Origin: Hahella sp. HN01
GTDB lineage: Bacteria; Pseudomonadota; Gammaproteobacteria; Pseudomonadales; Oleiphilaceae
DNA: 61,436 nt
Reading direction: 5' to 3'
NCBI RefSeq assembly: GCF_018986435.1
Contig: NZ_JAHMIN010000006.1
Span: 1 to 61,436 of the forward strand
The notes under the pieces are model-generated. The model worked only from the letters and a program-made list of their open reading frames with translations. It was not told the DNA's origin and did no database searches. Positions 44,298-52,404 of the stretch are shown here, in pieces (the stretch's first letter is position 1; each line of letters starts with the position of its first letter). The translations under genes and the position numbers were made by a program.

Positions 44298-45884
44298 ATG
44301 GTGACTGATTTTATTTTGCCCGACATTGGCGAGGGCATTGTTGAGTGTGAACTGGTTAAGTGGCTGGTGCAGGAAGGGGACTTCGTACAGGAAGACCAGC
44401 CTGTGGCGGAAGTGATGACCGATAAGGCGTTGGTGGAAATTCCCGCGCCCAATAGCGGTCGCGTCGCCAAGCTTTATTATCGTGAGGGCGACACCGCCAA
44501 GGTGCATTCCCCTCTGTTTGCGGTGGACATGACGGGCGCTGCGAAAGCGGCTAACGAAGAATCCGTTCCCGTGGCGGCGGACAAACAAGCGGACAGCAAG
44601 CCAGCCCCGGAGAGCAAACCCGCGTCGGCGTCTCAGCCTGCCGGAAAAAACGGGGATGATTTCATCCTGCCGGATATCGGCGAAGGCATTGTAGAGTGCG
44701 AGATCGTTGAATGGCGTGTAGCGGAAGGCGATCACGTGGAAGAAGACCAGCCTGTCGTCGACGTCATGACTGACAAGGCGGTGGTGGAGATTCCGGCGCC
44801 TCGCGCAGGTCGCATCGTGAAGCTGCACTACGGGAAGGGCGACATCGCGAAAGTGCATACGCCGCTTTTCTCCTTTGCAGCGGACGGCGCAGCGGCTGTT
44901 GCGACGCCCGCCAAGGTCAACGGCGACAGCGCCCCCAAGGCCGCCTGCCTGGCGTCATCAGCGCAGAAACCAGTCCAGGTCTCAGGGCGCGTCAAAGTCC
45001 CCGCCAGCCCGGCTGTGCGCCGTCTGGCAAGAGAGTTGTCTCTGGATCTGAACCGCGTGCCAGGCTCTGGCAAACATGGGCGGGTGCTTAAGGAAGACAT
45101 CCATAAGTATCAGAAAGCTTTGCAGGCTGACGCTGCACCCGCGCAAAACAAAACCCCGGAAACGCCCGCCAGCGTTGGCGAAGTGCGGGTGGAGCCGATT
45201 CGCGGCGTGCGCGCGGTCATGGCCAAACGCATGGTGGAAGCCGCCACGACCATTCCGCAGTTCACTTTTGGCGATGAGGTTGACGTCACCGCATTACTGG
45301 CCCTGCGCGAGCAGCTTAAGCCGGAAGCGGAGAAAGCGGGCGTACGTTTGACGCTGATGCCTTTCATCATGAAAGCCATGGCGATGGCGGTAATGCAGCA
45401 TCCCATCATGAACAGTCGGGTCAATGACGACTGCTCGGAGATTCACTATCTGCCCCATTGCAACATCGGCATGGCGGTGGACTCCAAAGTCGGTCTGCTG
45501 GTGCCCAACGTCAAGCACGTAGAGCGTCGCAGCATTCTCGACATCGCGCGGGAAGTGGAGCGCCTGACCAATGCGGCCCGTGACGGCTCGGTCCGTCAGG
45601 ACGACCTCAAGGGCGGCACCATCAGCATTTCCAATATTGGAGCGTTAGGCGGCACGTATGCGTCGCCGATCATCAACATGCCGGAAGTAGCGATTGTGGC
45701 GCTGGGCAAAACTCAGACAGTGCCTAGGTTCGACAGCGAAGGTTCGGTGGTGGCGCGCTCAATCATGAATATCAGCTGGTCCGGCGATCATCGCATTATT
45801 GACGGCGGAACCATTGCCCGCTTCAGCAATATGTGGAAATCTTACCTGCAGGACCCGACTTCGATGTTGCTGCATCTGAGCTGA
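44298..45884 (+). CDS. bkdB: branched-chain 2-oxoacid dehydrogenase E2 with two lipoyl domains
   Basis: This 528-residue dihydrolipoyl acyltransferase core has two lipoyl domains (about 3-77, lipoyl-Lys43 in MTDKALVEIPAP; about 120-195, Lys160 in MTDKAVVEIPAP). A peripheral-subunit-binding domain (about 235-272) and the catalytic domain with H498 in SGDHRIIDGG follow. Most bkd E2 proteins have one lipoyl domain; the two here are near duplicates. No E3 (lpd) gene follows, so a shared lipoamide dehydrogenase must be used. Confidence 0.95.
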   Translation: MVTDFILPDIGEGIVECELVKWLVQEGDFVQEDQPVAEVMTDKALVEIPAPNSGRVAKLYYREGDTAKVHSPLFAVDMTGAAKAANEESVPVAADKQADSKPAPESKPASASQPAGKNGDDFILPDIGEGIVECEIVEWRVAEGDHVEEDQPVVDVMTDKAVVEIPAPRAGRIVKLHYGKGDIAKVHTPLFSFAADGAAAVATPAKVNGDSAPKAACLASSAQKPVQVSGRVKVPASPAVRRLARELSLDLNRVPGSGKHGRVLKEDIHKYQKALQADAAPAQNKTPETPASVGEVRVEPIRGVRAVMAKRMVEAATTIPQFTFGDEVDVTALLALREQLKPEAEKAGVRLTLMPFIMKAMAMAVMQHPIMNSRVNDDCSEIHYLPHCNIGMAVDSKVGLLVPNVKHVERRSILDIAREVERLTNAARDGSVRQDDLKGGTISISNIGALGGTYASPIINMPEVAIVALGKTQTVPRFDSEGSVVARSIMNISWSGDHRIIDGGTIARFSNMWKSYLQDPTSMLLHLS

Positions 45885-45901
45885 TAACCCTGCGAGAGTG
45901 A

Positions 45902-47752
45902 ATGACTGGCGCGCCTAAGCTACAACAGTTCTATATTCCGGAAGAGCAGTCGATCTATCTGCTCAGTCACAATGACGCCAAAAAGCTCAAAGACTGGGTC
46001 GCCCTGTGTCAGGCCCAGCTTGAGCAGCTTGGTTACCGGGATATTGAAATGGTGGGCAAGGGCGCCTACGGTTTTGTGTTCGCCGGCGTCACCGCAGGAG
46101 GCGAACAATACGTCTTCAAATTCTCCCGCATCACCTTACCCCAGCATTTACAGGATCGCTTGGAAGAAGAGGCGTTTATGCTGGGTTTGGTGGAGCACCC
46201 CAGAGTCCCCAGTCTGATCGCCTTCCAGCGTATTCGTCGCCAATCCATTCTGGTGATGGAGCGTGCGCCGGGGGTAGATCTTGAGCAATACTCGCTCAAA
46301 GTGGGGCGTCTGCCGCCTAGACTGGTTGTTAAGATTGCTGCACAACTTGCTGATATATTGAGAAATCTTCGCTCTGATAAAGGACCCGCCGGGCGTCCTC
46401 TGGTGCATGGCGACATCAAGCCTTCCAATCTGGTGTACGACCCTAATACCGAACAGGTGGCGCTGATCGATTGGGGCTCCGCCGTCTTCGCGCAACTGGA
46501 TGAGAACAACCAATACGTCTCCGCCAATGTCATGGAGCTGATGTCCAGCGATCTGCAACAGACCAACGCGCGTCTGGGCGATGTCTACTTCATTGGCGAT
46601 GAGCAGCTCAACGGAGGGCTTTCGTCGCCGCGCTTCGACGAGCAGGGCGTTGCGGGGACCCTGTACGCCCTCGCATCAGGACAATCCTGCCGCTTTGGTC
46701 ATCGCGCTTTGCCTGCCGTATCTCTGGGATTGCCGGCGGAATTTGCGCGCATGCTGGACGCCATGATGGACGATGATCCTTCCGTGCGGGCCAAGGCGGG
46801 CGACTATTTCCTGCGTCATATGCCGCGTATGGCGCGACTGGTCATGCTGGATCTGCCGCCGGTGCAGGAGACGCCGCTGGCCCCGGTCTGGGTGCGGCCG
46901 CAGAAACGGGGCATTGATACGGTGGTGTACAGCTCGCGCAAGTCGTTCCTTCGGGAGGAAGGCGTTAAGGAAGAGCTGAAAGAAATCAACGATGTGCAAC
47001 TGGATCGTTACTACAAGAACTTCATGCAAGGCATGGGGGAGATCGAAAAGGCGTTCATCGCCGCCGTCAGCCGTCTTGGACGCTATCCTGTGGTGGGTGG
47101 GTTGGCGGTGCGCTGGGAGAAGGAAGGGGTGTACATCGACACCAGCCTCAATCTGCGCGACCCGGATTTAAAGCCTGCGTTCGTCACCGCGGTGAACAAT
47201 ATGGTGAATCTGGCGCGGGCGATTCATCGCCAGGGGGTGTTCAAAAGCTGTCTGTTTAATGCTCGCGATACCCTGCACGTAGATCGCGACGGGCCGGATA
47301 AACCCTTTCTTCCCGAGTCGGGTTTAAGTCTGGGTTATGAGGTTAGCGCGACGCCGGATCTGGAGGATCAGAGTCGGGTGCATTCTTATTTTGAAGACGG
47401 CCCCGACCCGGAAGAGTTTCTGGTTCTTCCTGTAGAAATCATGGAGATACTAGAGCTTCTTAATAATATACATCACACGGGGCTTATCATATTCGAGAGC
47501 TTGCCCACGCACTTGAAGATCCACAGTTATTACCGTCTGCTGGACCCGTCCAGGGAGCAGGAGTTCCGTTATTGCCTGGACGCTATCATCGCCGCCATTC
47601 CGCTGATCAAAGGATTGGGCGTGTCAGGGTTTATGAAGATGCCTTACAAAGACACCAAATTCTTTTCTCATATTGAGCGGTTGCCGGAAAAATATTATCC
47701 CAAGAATCCCCGCGATGAAGTGGTCGCGCAAGCCGCCAGTTCTGCCTCCTAA
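45902..47752 (+). CDS. eukaryote-like protein kinase with a novel C-terminal region, in the bkd operon
   Basis: This 616-residue protein starts 18 bases after E2. Residues 45-300 form a Hanks-type kinase: glycine loop GKGAYG (52-57), Lys73 (VFKF), catalytic HGDIKPSN (169-176, in place of HRD) and DWG (190-192, in place of DFG). The catalytic Asp, Lys and Asn are all kept, so activity is plausible. Residues about 330-610 (RYYKNFMQGMGEIEKAF, VLPVEIMEILELLNNIHHTG, IPLIKGLGVSGFMKMP) match no domain I know. Its place suggests control of the dehydrogenase or sensing of branched-chain catabolism. There is no membrane helix. Confidence 0.8.
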   Translation: MTGAPKLQQFYIPEEQSIYLLSHNDAKKLKDWVALCQAQLEQLGYRDIEMVGKGAYGFVFAGVTAGGEQYVFKFSRITLPQHLQDRLEEEAFMLGLVEHPRVPSLIAFQRIRRQSILVMERAPGVDLEQYSLKVGRLPPRLVVKIAAQLADILRNLRSDKGPAGRPLVHGDIKPSNLVYDPNTEQVALIDWGSAVFAQLDENNQYVSANVMELMSSDLQQTNARLGDVYFIGDEQLNGGLSSPRFDEQGVAGTLYALASGQSCRFGHRALPAVSLGLPAEFARMLDAMMDDDPSVRAKAGDYFLRHMPRMARLVMLDLPPVQETPLAPVWVRPQKRGIDTVVYSSRKSFLREEGVKEELKEINDVQLDRYYKNFMQGMGEIEKAFIAAVSRLGRYPVVGGLAVRWEKEGVYIDTSLNLRDPDLKPAFVTAVNNMVNLARAIHRQGVFKSCLFNARDTLHVDRDGPDKPFLPESGLSLGYEVSATPDLEDQSRVHSYFEDGPDPEEFLVLPVEIMEILELLNNIHHTGLIIFESLPTHLKIHSYYRLLDPSREQEFRYCLDAIIAAIPLIKGLGVSGFMKMPYKDTKFFSHIERLPEKYYPKNPRDEVVAQAASSAS

Positions 47753-48137
47753 CGCCAGCCCTAAAAAGAGGCGCTTCTTCGCCTGAAAACCAAAGTGCAC
47801 CAAAGTGGCGCTATATCTCTCCGCCAAAACACCAATTTAGTGCATTTCTTTACGTTCTGTGGCGCCAGATAACTTGAAAATTGCGCTATTACGTGCTGTA
47901 TTTAAAGCAGTAATCGGGGCGTAATTTTTGCATAACTGGTGGCCTTACTGGCTCCCTCCCTGGACGCCCGCCGATATGGGGCGGCGCATTACGTGAACTA
48001 GTTTTCGTTTCTTTGTGACGGAGGTTGGTTTATTTGCCCTCAAGGCCCGGCAGAATGGGGAAAGCTGTGGGAAAAACTAGAACAAATATCAGGGATGTTC
48101 ACTGTAGGGAGTAGAAAAACGAAAGACCATACAGAGA
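47753..48137. other. 385-bp intergenic region with a small hairpin
   Basis: AGGCG (47769-47773) and CGCCT (47780-47784) form a short hairpin 17 bases after the kinase gene, probably ending the bkd operon. The rest is non-coding, moderately AT-rich and should contain the promoter of the propeller gene. No other structure is recognised. Confidence 0.5.
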
Positions 48138-49070
48138 ATGCATATGCGATATAAAGTTTTGACCGCCTGTTTATTGACGCTGGCCTCCGCTGCTGGGTTT
48201 TCCCAAGCGGCTGATTTCGGAAATCCTGTGCAGGTGACGATTTCCGGTCTCCCCAACGGGCCTGATGGTTCACCCATGAACCAGGAAGAGCCCTACATTT
48301 CCCGCAATGGTAAAACGCTCTTCTTCAACGGTGGCGCTGAGAACAACCACCGTCTGCTGCATTACGCCGAACGTGGCGCCAACGGCGGCTGGACCTACCG
48401 CGGCCAGATCAGTCTGGGCGGCGAAGATGAGAAATATGTTCAGGGCGCGCCCGCTATCGACGTGGACAACAATCTGGTGTTCTCCGACACGGGCGTGGAC
48501 TCCATGGTGCGCAGCGGTCGCTTCTCTGGAGGCAAGCTTTCTTCCGTGCGCGCTATCGATGGCTTGCCGCCTCGCAAGGCGAATGCGTTCGCCCGCAAAT
48601 TCCAGGGCAACATGGGGCCGGAAGTCAGCCCGGACAGTCGCGTGCTGTATTTCACTGAGGCGGCCTGGGGCGCTGGCGGCTTCATGAGCGGCCAACTGCT
48701 GCGGGCGAATATCCACTTCGCCACCCATCGTGGCGGCGCCACTTACTATTACGATCAGAGCGAGGTGGAGCGGGTGATGGAGAACGTTAACTCCCGCGAT
48801 ATCGAGTATAGTCCTGCGATTTCGACGGATGGACTGGAACTGTTCTTTACCCGTATCCTGTTGGCGGACCGCGCCAACAACCGAGATCGCGCCTTGATCA
48901 TGCGGGCGGTGCGCGGCTCCACCAGTCAGCCGTTTGACTCTCCGGTGGAGGTTATGGGAGTAGGGGAAGATGTGATGGCGGAAGCGCCGTCCATTTCCGG
49001 TGACGGCTCTGAACTGTATTATCAGAAGACGGAAGGCGGCAAAACGCGCATTTATATGGTCACCCGATAG
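48138..49070 (+). CDS. secreted beta-propeller (PD40/TolB-like) protein
   Basis: This 310-residue protein has a signal peptide (cleaved near AGFSQA-AD). It is followed by repeats of the WD40-like PD40 type (EEPYISRNGKTLFFNG, PEVSPDSRVLYFTEA, YSPAISTDGLELFFTR, EAPSISGDGSELYYQK). These fold as a propeller in TolB and in many periplasmic proteins. The function is unknown. Either ATG 48138 or ATG 48144 may be the start; the second has better spacing to AGAGA. It lies 47 bases upstream of the MerR gene. Confidence 0.85.
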   Translation: MHMRYKVLTACLLTLASAAGFSQAADFGNPVQVTISGLPNGPDGSPMNQEEPYISRNGKTLFFNGGAENNHRLLHYAERGANGGWTYRGQISLGGEDEKYVQGAPAIDVDNNLVFSDTGVDSMVRSGRFSGGKLSSVRAIDGLPPRKANAFARKFQGNMGPEVSPDSRVLYFTEAAWGAGGFMSGQLLRANIHFATHRGGATYYYDQSEVERVMENVNSRDIEYSPAISTDGLELFFTRILLADRANNRDRALIMRAVRGSTSQPFDSPVEVMGVGEDVMAEAPSISGDGSELYYQKTEGGKTRIYMVTR

Positions 49071-49117
49071 CGTCGCTTTCCGCCTTAATCAGCGGTGCTA
49101 GTGAACAAGGGGAAATC

Positions 49118-49555
49118 ATGCGAATCAGCGTGTTGGCGAAAGCGACAAACTGCGATGCGGAAACCGTCCGTTACTACGAAAAAATAGGCCTGCTGCCGGC
49201 TCCGCCGCGCAGCGCCTCTGGCTATCGCGAGTACGGGCGCAGCCATCTGGAGCGCTTGAATTTCATCCGCCATTGCCGCTCTCTGGACATGTCCCTCAAC
49301 GAAATCAAATCTCTGCTGTATTTTCGCGATCATCCCTCCCTGGATTGCGGCGAGGTCAACGATTTGGTGGACACCCACCTGCTGGCCCTGGAACAGAAAA
49401 TCTCCGATCTGGAGAAGCTAAGGGAGCAGTTGCAGTCCCTGCGTGACCAGTGCCGCATCCACAATCGCGCCGCCGAATGCGGCATTCTGACCGGGTTGAG
49501 CCATGATCCGGCTGAAGGCGAGTGTCCCTGCCATGGCGACGCGCCGAACTCATAA
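49118..49555 (+). CDS. MerR-family heavy-metal regulator (CadR/PbrR/ZntR type)
   Basis: This 145-residue regulator has an N-terminal MerR helix-turn-helix (ISVLAKATNCDAETVRYYEKIGLL), a dimer coiled coil and metal-site cysteines C77, C112 and C121, as in Cd/Pb/Zn sensors. The C-terminus is also Cys/His rich (GECPCHGD). It precedes a CDF transporter on the same strand. A spacer-19 promoter with a MerR-type inverted repeat lies between them, so the protein should induce the transporter when metal binds. Confidence 0.93.
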   Translation: MRISVLAKATNCDAETVRYYEKIGLLPAPPRSASGYREYGRSHLERLNFIRHCRSLDMSLNEIKSLLYFRDHPSLDCGEVNDLVDTHLLALEQKISDLEKLREQLQSLRDQCRIHNRAAECGILTGLSHDPAEGECPCHGDAPNS

Positions 49556-49595
49556 AAGCGCCCGCGCGCTTCTTTCATTTTCTTGCAATGAGGCC

Positions 49596-49626
49596 TTGAC
49601 CCTGTAGCGGCTCCAGACTTTAACCT
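49596..49626 (+). promoter_or_regulatory. MerR-type metal-responsive promoter of the CDF gene
   Basis: TTGACC (49596-49601) and TAACCT (49621-49626) are 19 bp apart, the long spacing typical of MerR-activated promoters. The spacer holds CTGTAG-CGG-CTCCAG, an imperfect inverted repeat like ZntR/CadR operators. The CDF start is 31 bases downstream. Confidence 0.75.
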
Positions 49627-49656
49627 GAGCGCATTCAAATGCAAGGAGAATGACGA

Positions 49657-50295
49657 ATGGGTGTGCATTGCTGCCATAACGAGCACGAAGAAAAGCCGAA
49701 AGTCGATGGACGTTATCGCAAGATTCTGTTTTGGGCGCTGTTGATCAACGCGGTCATGTTTGTGGTGGAGTTGCTGTCCGGCTTACAGGCCGGCTCGGTG
49801 TCACTATTGGCGGACTCGCTGGACTTTCTCGGGGATGCGGCCAATTACGGCATCAGCCTTTGGGTGTTGGGCATGGGGCTGGCGGTGAGAGCGAAAGCGT
49901 CCCTCTTAAAAGCCTTTTCCATGGGCGCGTTTGGCGTGTGGGTGCTGGCCAGCACGGCTTGGAACGCCATGGCGGGCACGATGCCGGAAGCCGCCACCAT
50001 GGGCGTCATTGGCGCCTTGGCCCTGGTCGCCAACCTGGGCGTCGCCGCCATGTTATACGCCTATCGTGAGGGCGACAGCAATATGCGCAGCGTATGGCTA
50101 TGCACCCGTAACGACGCGCTAAGCAATATCGCCGTTATGTTCGCCGCGCTGGGTGTATTCGGCTCCGGGACCGCCTGGCCGGATTTGATTGTCGCTGGCA
50201 TTATGGCCTGCCTGGCGTTAAGCGCTGCGTTTCAAGTGTTGCGCCACGCCAGAAAAGAGCTGCGCCACGATCACGAAGCGGCGGCGGAAGCCTAA
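49657..50295 (+). CDS. CDF-like heavy-metal cation transporter lacking the cytosolic domain
   Basis: This 212-residue six-helix protein is related to cation diffusion facilitators. The metal-site helix reads SLLADSLDFLGDAANYG and the later helix WLCTRNDALSNIAVM. A normal CDF has about 300 residues, with a cytosolic dimer domain after the helices; here the protein ends at RKELRHDHEAAAEA. The N-terminus GVHCCHNEHEE is a likely metal-binding tail. Regulation by the adjacent MerR protein supports Cd, Pb or Zn export. Confidence 0.85.
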   Translation: MGVHCCHNEHEEKPKVDGRYRKILFWALLINAVMFVVELLSGLQAGSVSLLADSLDFLGDAANYGISLWVLGMGLAVRAKASLLKAFSMGAFGVWVLASTAWNAMAGTMPEAATMGVIGALALVANLGVAAMLYAYREGDSNMRSVWLCTRNDALSNIAVMFAALGVFGSGTAWPDLIVAGIMACLALSAAFQVLRHARKELRHDHEAAAEA

Positions 50296-50376
50296 GGCGT
50301 CTGGGCGGATGCTACGGCGGACGGTTATAATTCCCTTTTATCACCGGCCGCCGACATTGTCCCAGGAGACTCGCCC

Positions 50377-50982
50377 ATGACCAGTAAATTCTTCGCCTAC
50401 CTTGAACGCCTGCGCTGGATCAAACGCTGGGGGCTGAAAAGGAATGTGGTGGAGGAGAATGTCATGGAGCATAGCTGGCAGGTGGCCACCATCGCTCATG
50501 TACTGGGGCTGATCAGCAATCGCAAGTTCAACGGCGACGTCGACCCCAACGCCCTGGCGGTAGCCGCGTTGTATCACGATGTCTCGGAAATCATCACCGG
50601 GGACATGCCCAGTCCCATCAAGTATCACTCTGATGCAATTAAGCACGCGTATCACGCCATCGAACGTGAGGCGGAGAAAGAAGTGCTGTCCACACTGCCG
50701 GACGAGCTGCAGAAACCCTTTGAGCCCCTGTTGCTGCATGACAAGTTTGACGCCGCCAGCGTGAAATTCGTCAAGGCTGCGGACCTGATCAGCGCCTATC
50801 TCAAATGTCAGATGGAAGTGGCCGCCGGCAACAAAGAGTTCGACGACGCCAAGGCGGATGTGGAGGCGCGTATCCGCTCGCTGCAAATGCCGGAGGTGGA
50901 ATACTTTATGGCGACCTTTGTGGACAGCTATTTGCTGACGTTGGACGAGTTGCTGAAACATCACGACCCGACGCGAGACTGA
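50377..50982 (+). CDS. yfbR: 5'-deoxynucleotidase YfbR (HD domain)
   Basis: This 201-residue HD-domain phosphohydrolase removes phosphate from deoxyribonucleoside 5'-monophosphates. The metal ligands are in MEHSWQVATIAH and ALYHDVSEIITGDMPSPIKY, and KAADLISAYLKC gives the last Asp. The length and motifs match E. coli YfbR. It follows the CDF gene by 81 bases but looks functionally separate. Confidence 0.93.
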   Translation: MTSKFFAYLERLRWIKRWGLKRNVVEENVMEHSWQVATIAHVLGLISNRKFNGDVDPNALAVAALYHDVSEIITGDMPSPIKYHSDAIKHAYHAIEREAEKEVLSTLPDELQKPFEPLLLHDKFDAASVKFVKAADLISAYLKCQMEVAAGNKEFDDAKADVEARIRSLQMPEVEYFMATFVDSYLLTLDELLKHHDPTRD

Positions 50983-51008
50983 TCCCGTCAACGTCCGCCA
51001 GTTGAGAA

Positions 51009-51027
51009 AGCGCCCCAATGGGGCGCT
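51009..51027. terminator. bidirectional terminator between yfbR and the EamA gene
   Basis: AGCGCCCC (51009-51016) pairs with GGGGCGCT (51020-51027) over a 3-base loop. It sits between two convergent genes and so probably serves both. Confidence 0.7.
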
Positions 51028-51074
51028 GTATAGTTGCGAGTGGACTTACGCGCCAGGCTCTGGCGTAGTTATGA

Positions 51075-51974
51075 TCATGTTTCCGTCGCCGCAATCGGCT
51101 TCAGCGCCTCAGGCTGCGTTTGACGCGTCCGTGAGATCAGCGTCAGTCCCAGCAGAATGGCGCCCATTCCAAGCAAACTCAGCAAAGACATCTGGTTACC
51201 CAGGAACAGGTAATCCATGGCGGCGGTGACGCCGGGGACCAGATAAAAAAGACTGGTGACATTCACCAGATTACCAGCTTGAATAAGACGGTACAGCAGC
51301 AAGGTGGCGATCACCGAGATCACCACGCCGAGCCACAACAGCGCCAGCAAGAAGCGCGGATTGAACTCCACCGTGATGGGCTCCCAGGGCGTGAACGCCA
51401 GGCACAGAAGCAAGGTCATCGCGTATTGCAGGGGAAGCACCGACGCGGGCGCCTGCTTGACGCCTTTCTGCAATATCGCCCCCGTGGTGATCGAGCCCAG
51501 CGCGGCCAGGGCGAACACAACGCCTGTTGTGGAGATTTGCGCCAGTCCAATACTGTGATACACCACCAGAACCAATCCCGATAACGCCAGGGACAGCCCT
51601 GAGAGACGTTGCAACGAAAAGGCGGACTCTGTGGCCAGCAAGGTCAGAATCGGCTGTACGCCCAGCACGGTGGCGAGCACTCCCGGCGTTACCCCATGCT
51701 CCAGCGCTTTGAAGTAGCAGATGGAATAGCCGCCGATCATGAGTAAACCGGTCACCGCCACGCGAAGTCGTGTACCGGGCGCTGGCAGCCACTGACCACG
51801 GCTTAAACTGATACCCAGCACCACAACAAAAGCGATAGTGAAACGGAGAAGAAGAAAGGCGAACGCGGAGGCTGACTCCAGCCCCATTTTGGAGAAGATG
51901 GCCCCGCTGCTCCACAGCAGTACGAAGAGCGCGGTTGCGCAATAAGACAGTAACGTCGTTCGGTTGATAGACAT
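51075..51974 (-). CDS. EamA/DMT-family transporter
   Basis: This 299-residue ten-helix permease has two EamA repeats; the first begins LFVLLWSSGAIFSKMGLESASAFAFLLLRF, typical of RhtA/YdcZ-like amino acid or metabolite exporters. It is unrelated in detail to the exporter at 41000. The substrate is unknown. The start is ATG 51974. Confidence 0.9.
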   Translation of the reverse strand: MSINRTTLLSYCATALFVLLWSSGAIFSKMGLESASAFAFLLLRFTIAFVVVLGISLSRGQWLPAPGTRLRVAVTGLLMIGGYSICYFKALEHGVTPGVLATVLGVQPILTLLATESAFSLQRLSGLSLALSGLVLVVYHSIGLAQISTTGVVFALAALGSITTGAILQKGVKQAPASVLPLQYAMTLLLCLAFTPWEPITVEFNPRFLLALLWLGVVISVIATLLLYRLIQAGNLVNVTSLFYLVPGVTAAMDYLFLGNQMSLLSLLGMGAILLGLTLISRTRQTQPEALKPIAATET

Positions 51975-52404
51975 AATTAGTTACCCGTCGCAGGGAATAA
52001 GACATTGCCGACCACCTCAGCGCTGCGCTGACTTCAAATGGAAGGCGCGAAATTTATTTCAGTGGAATACGGGCGGCGGCGGTGGCGCGCCGGCCTGAAG
52101 GCGACGGGGCGGGGGAGTGAAGCAAAACATGAAAATGTCCCGGACGCTAATGCGGCCGACATCCAGGCTGGATGCGCAGGCGGCTTTGGCGATGTCCTTG
52201 GATGAGCTCATGCTTTACAACTTGTAGAAAGTGATTGAAGGCCGATCTTACGACCCGGGAGTGAGAGAATCAAGCATTGGATATAACTCGAATTCAAGCT
52301 GGATATATATCGGACCTGTAAGGGCTGCGCCTGAGAATTATCTGTACGTGCGGCCCATAAAAAAAGCGCCCCGCAGGGCGCTTAGCGAATAGTCGTAAGG
52401 GTGA
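51975..52404. other. 430-bp intergenic region
   Basis: The promoter of the EamA gene should lie near 51980-52080. The stretch 52080-52340 has no supported gene. A strong minus-strand terminator at 52364-52383 ends the protease gene. Confidence 0.45.
52364..52383 (-). terminator. intrinsic terminator of the M6 protease gene
   Basis: On the minus strand AAGCGCCC pairs with GGGCGCTT over a 4-base loop and runs directly into TTTTTT (complement of 52358-52363). It lies 21 bases past the protease stop. This is a textbook rho-independent terminator. Confidence 0.9.
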
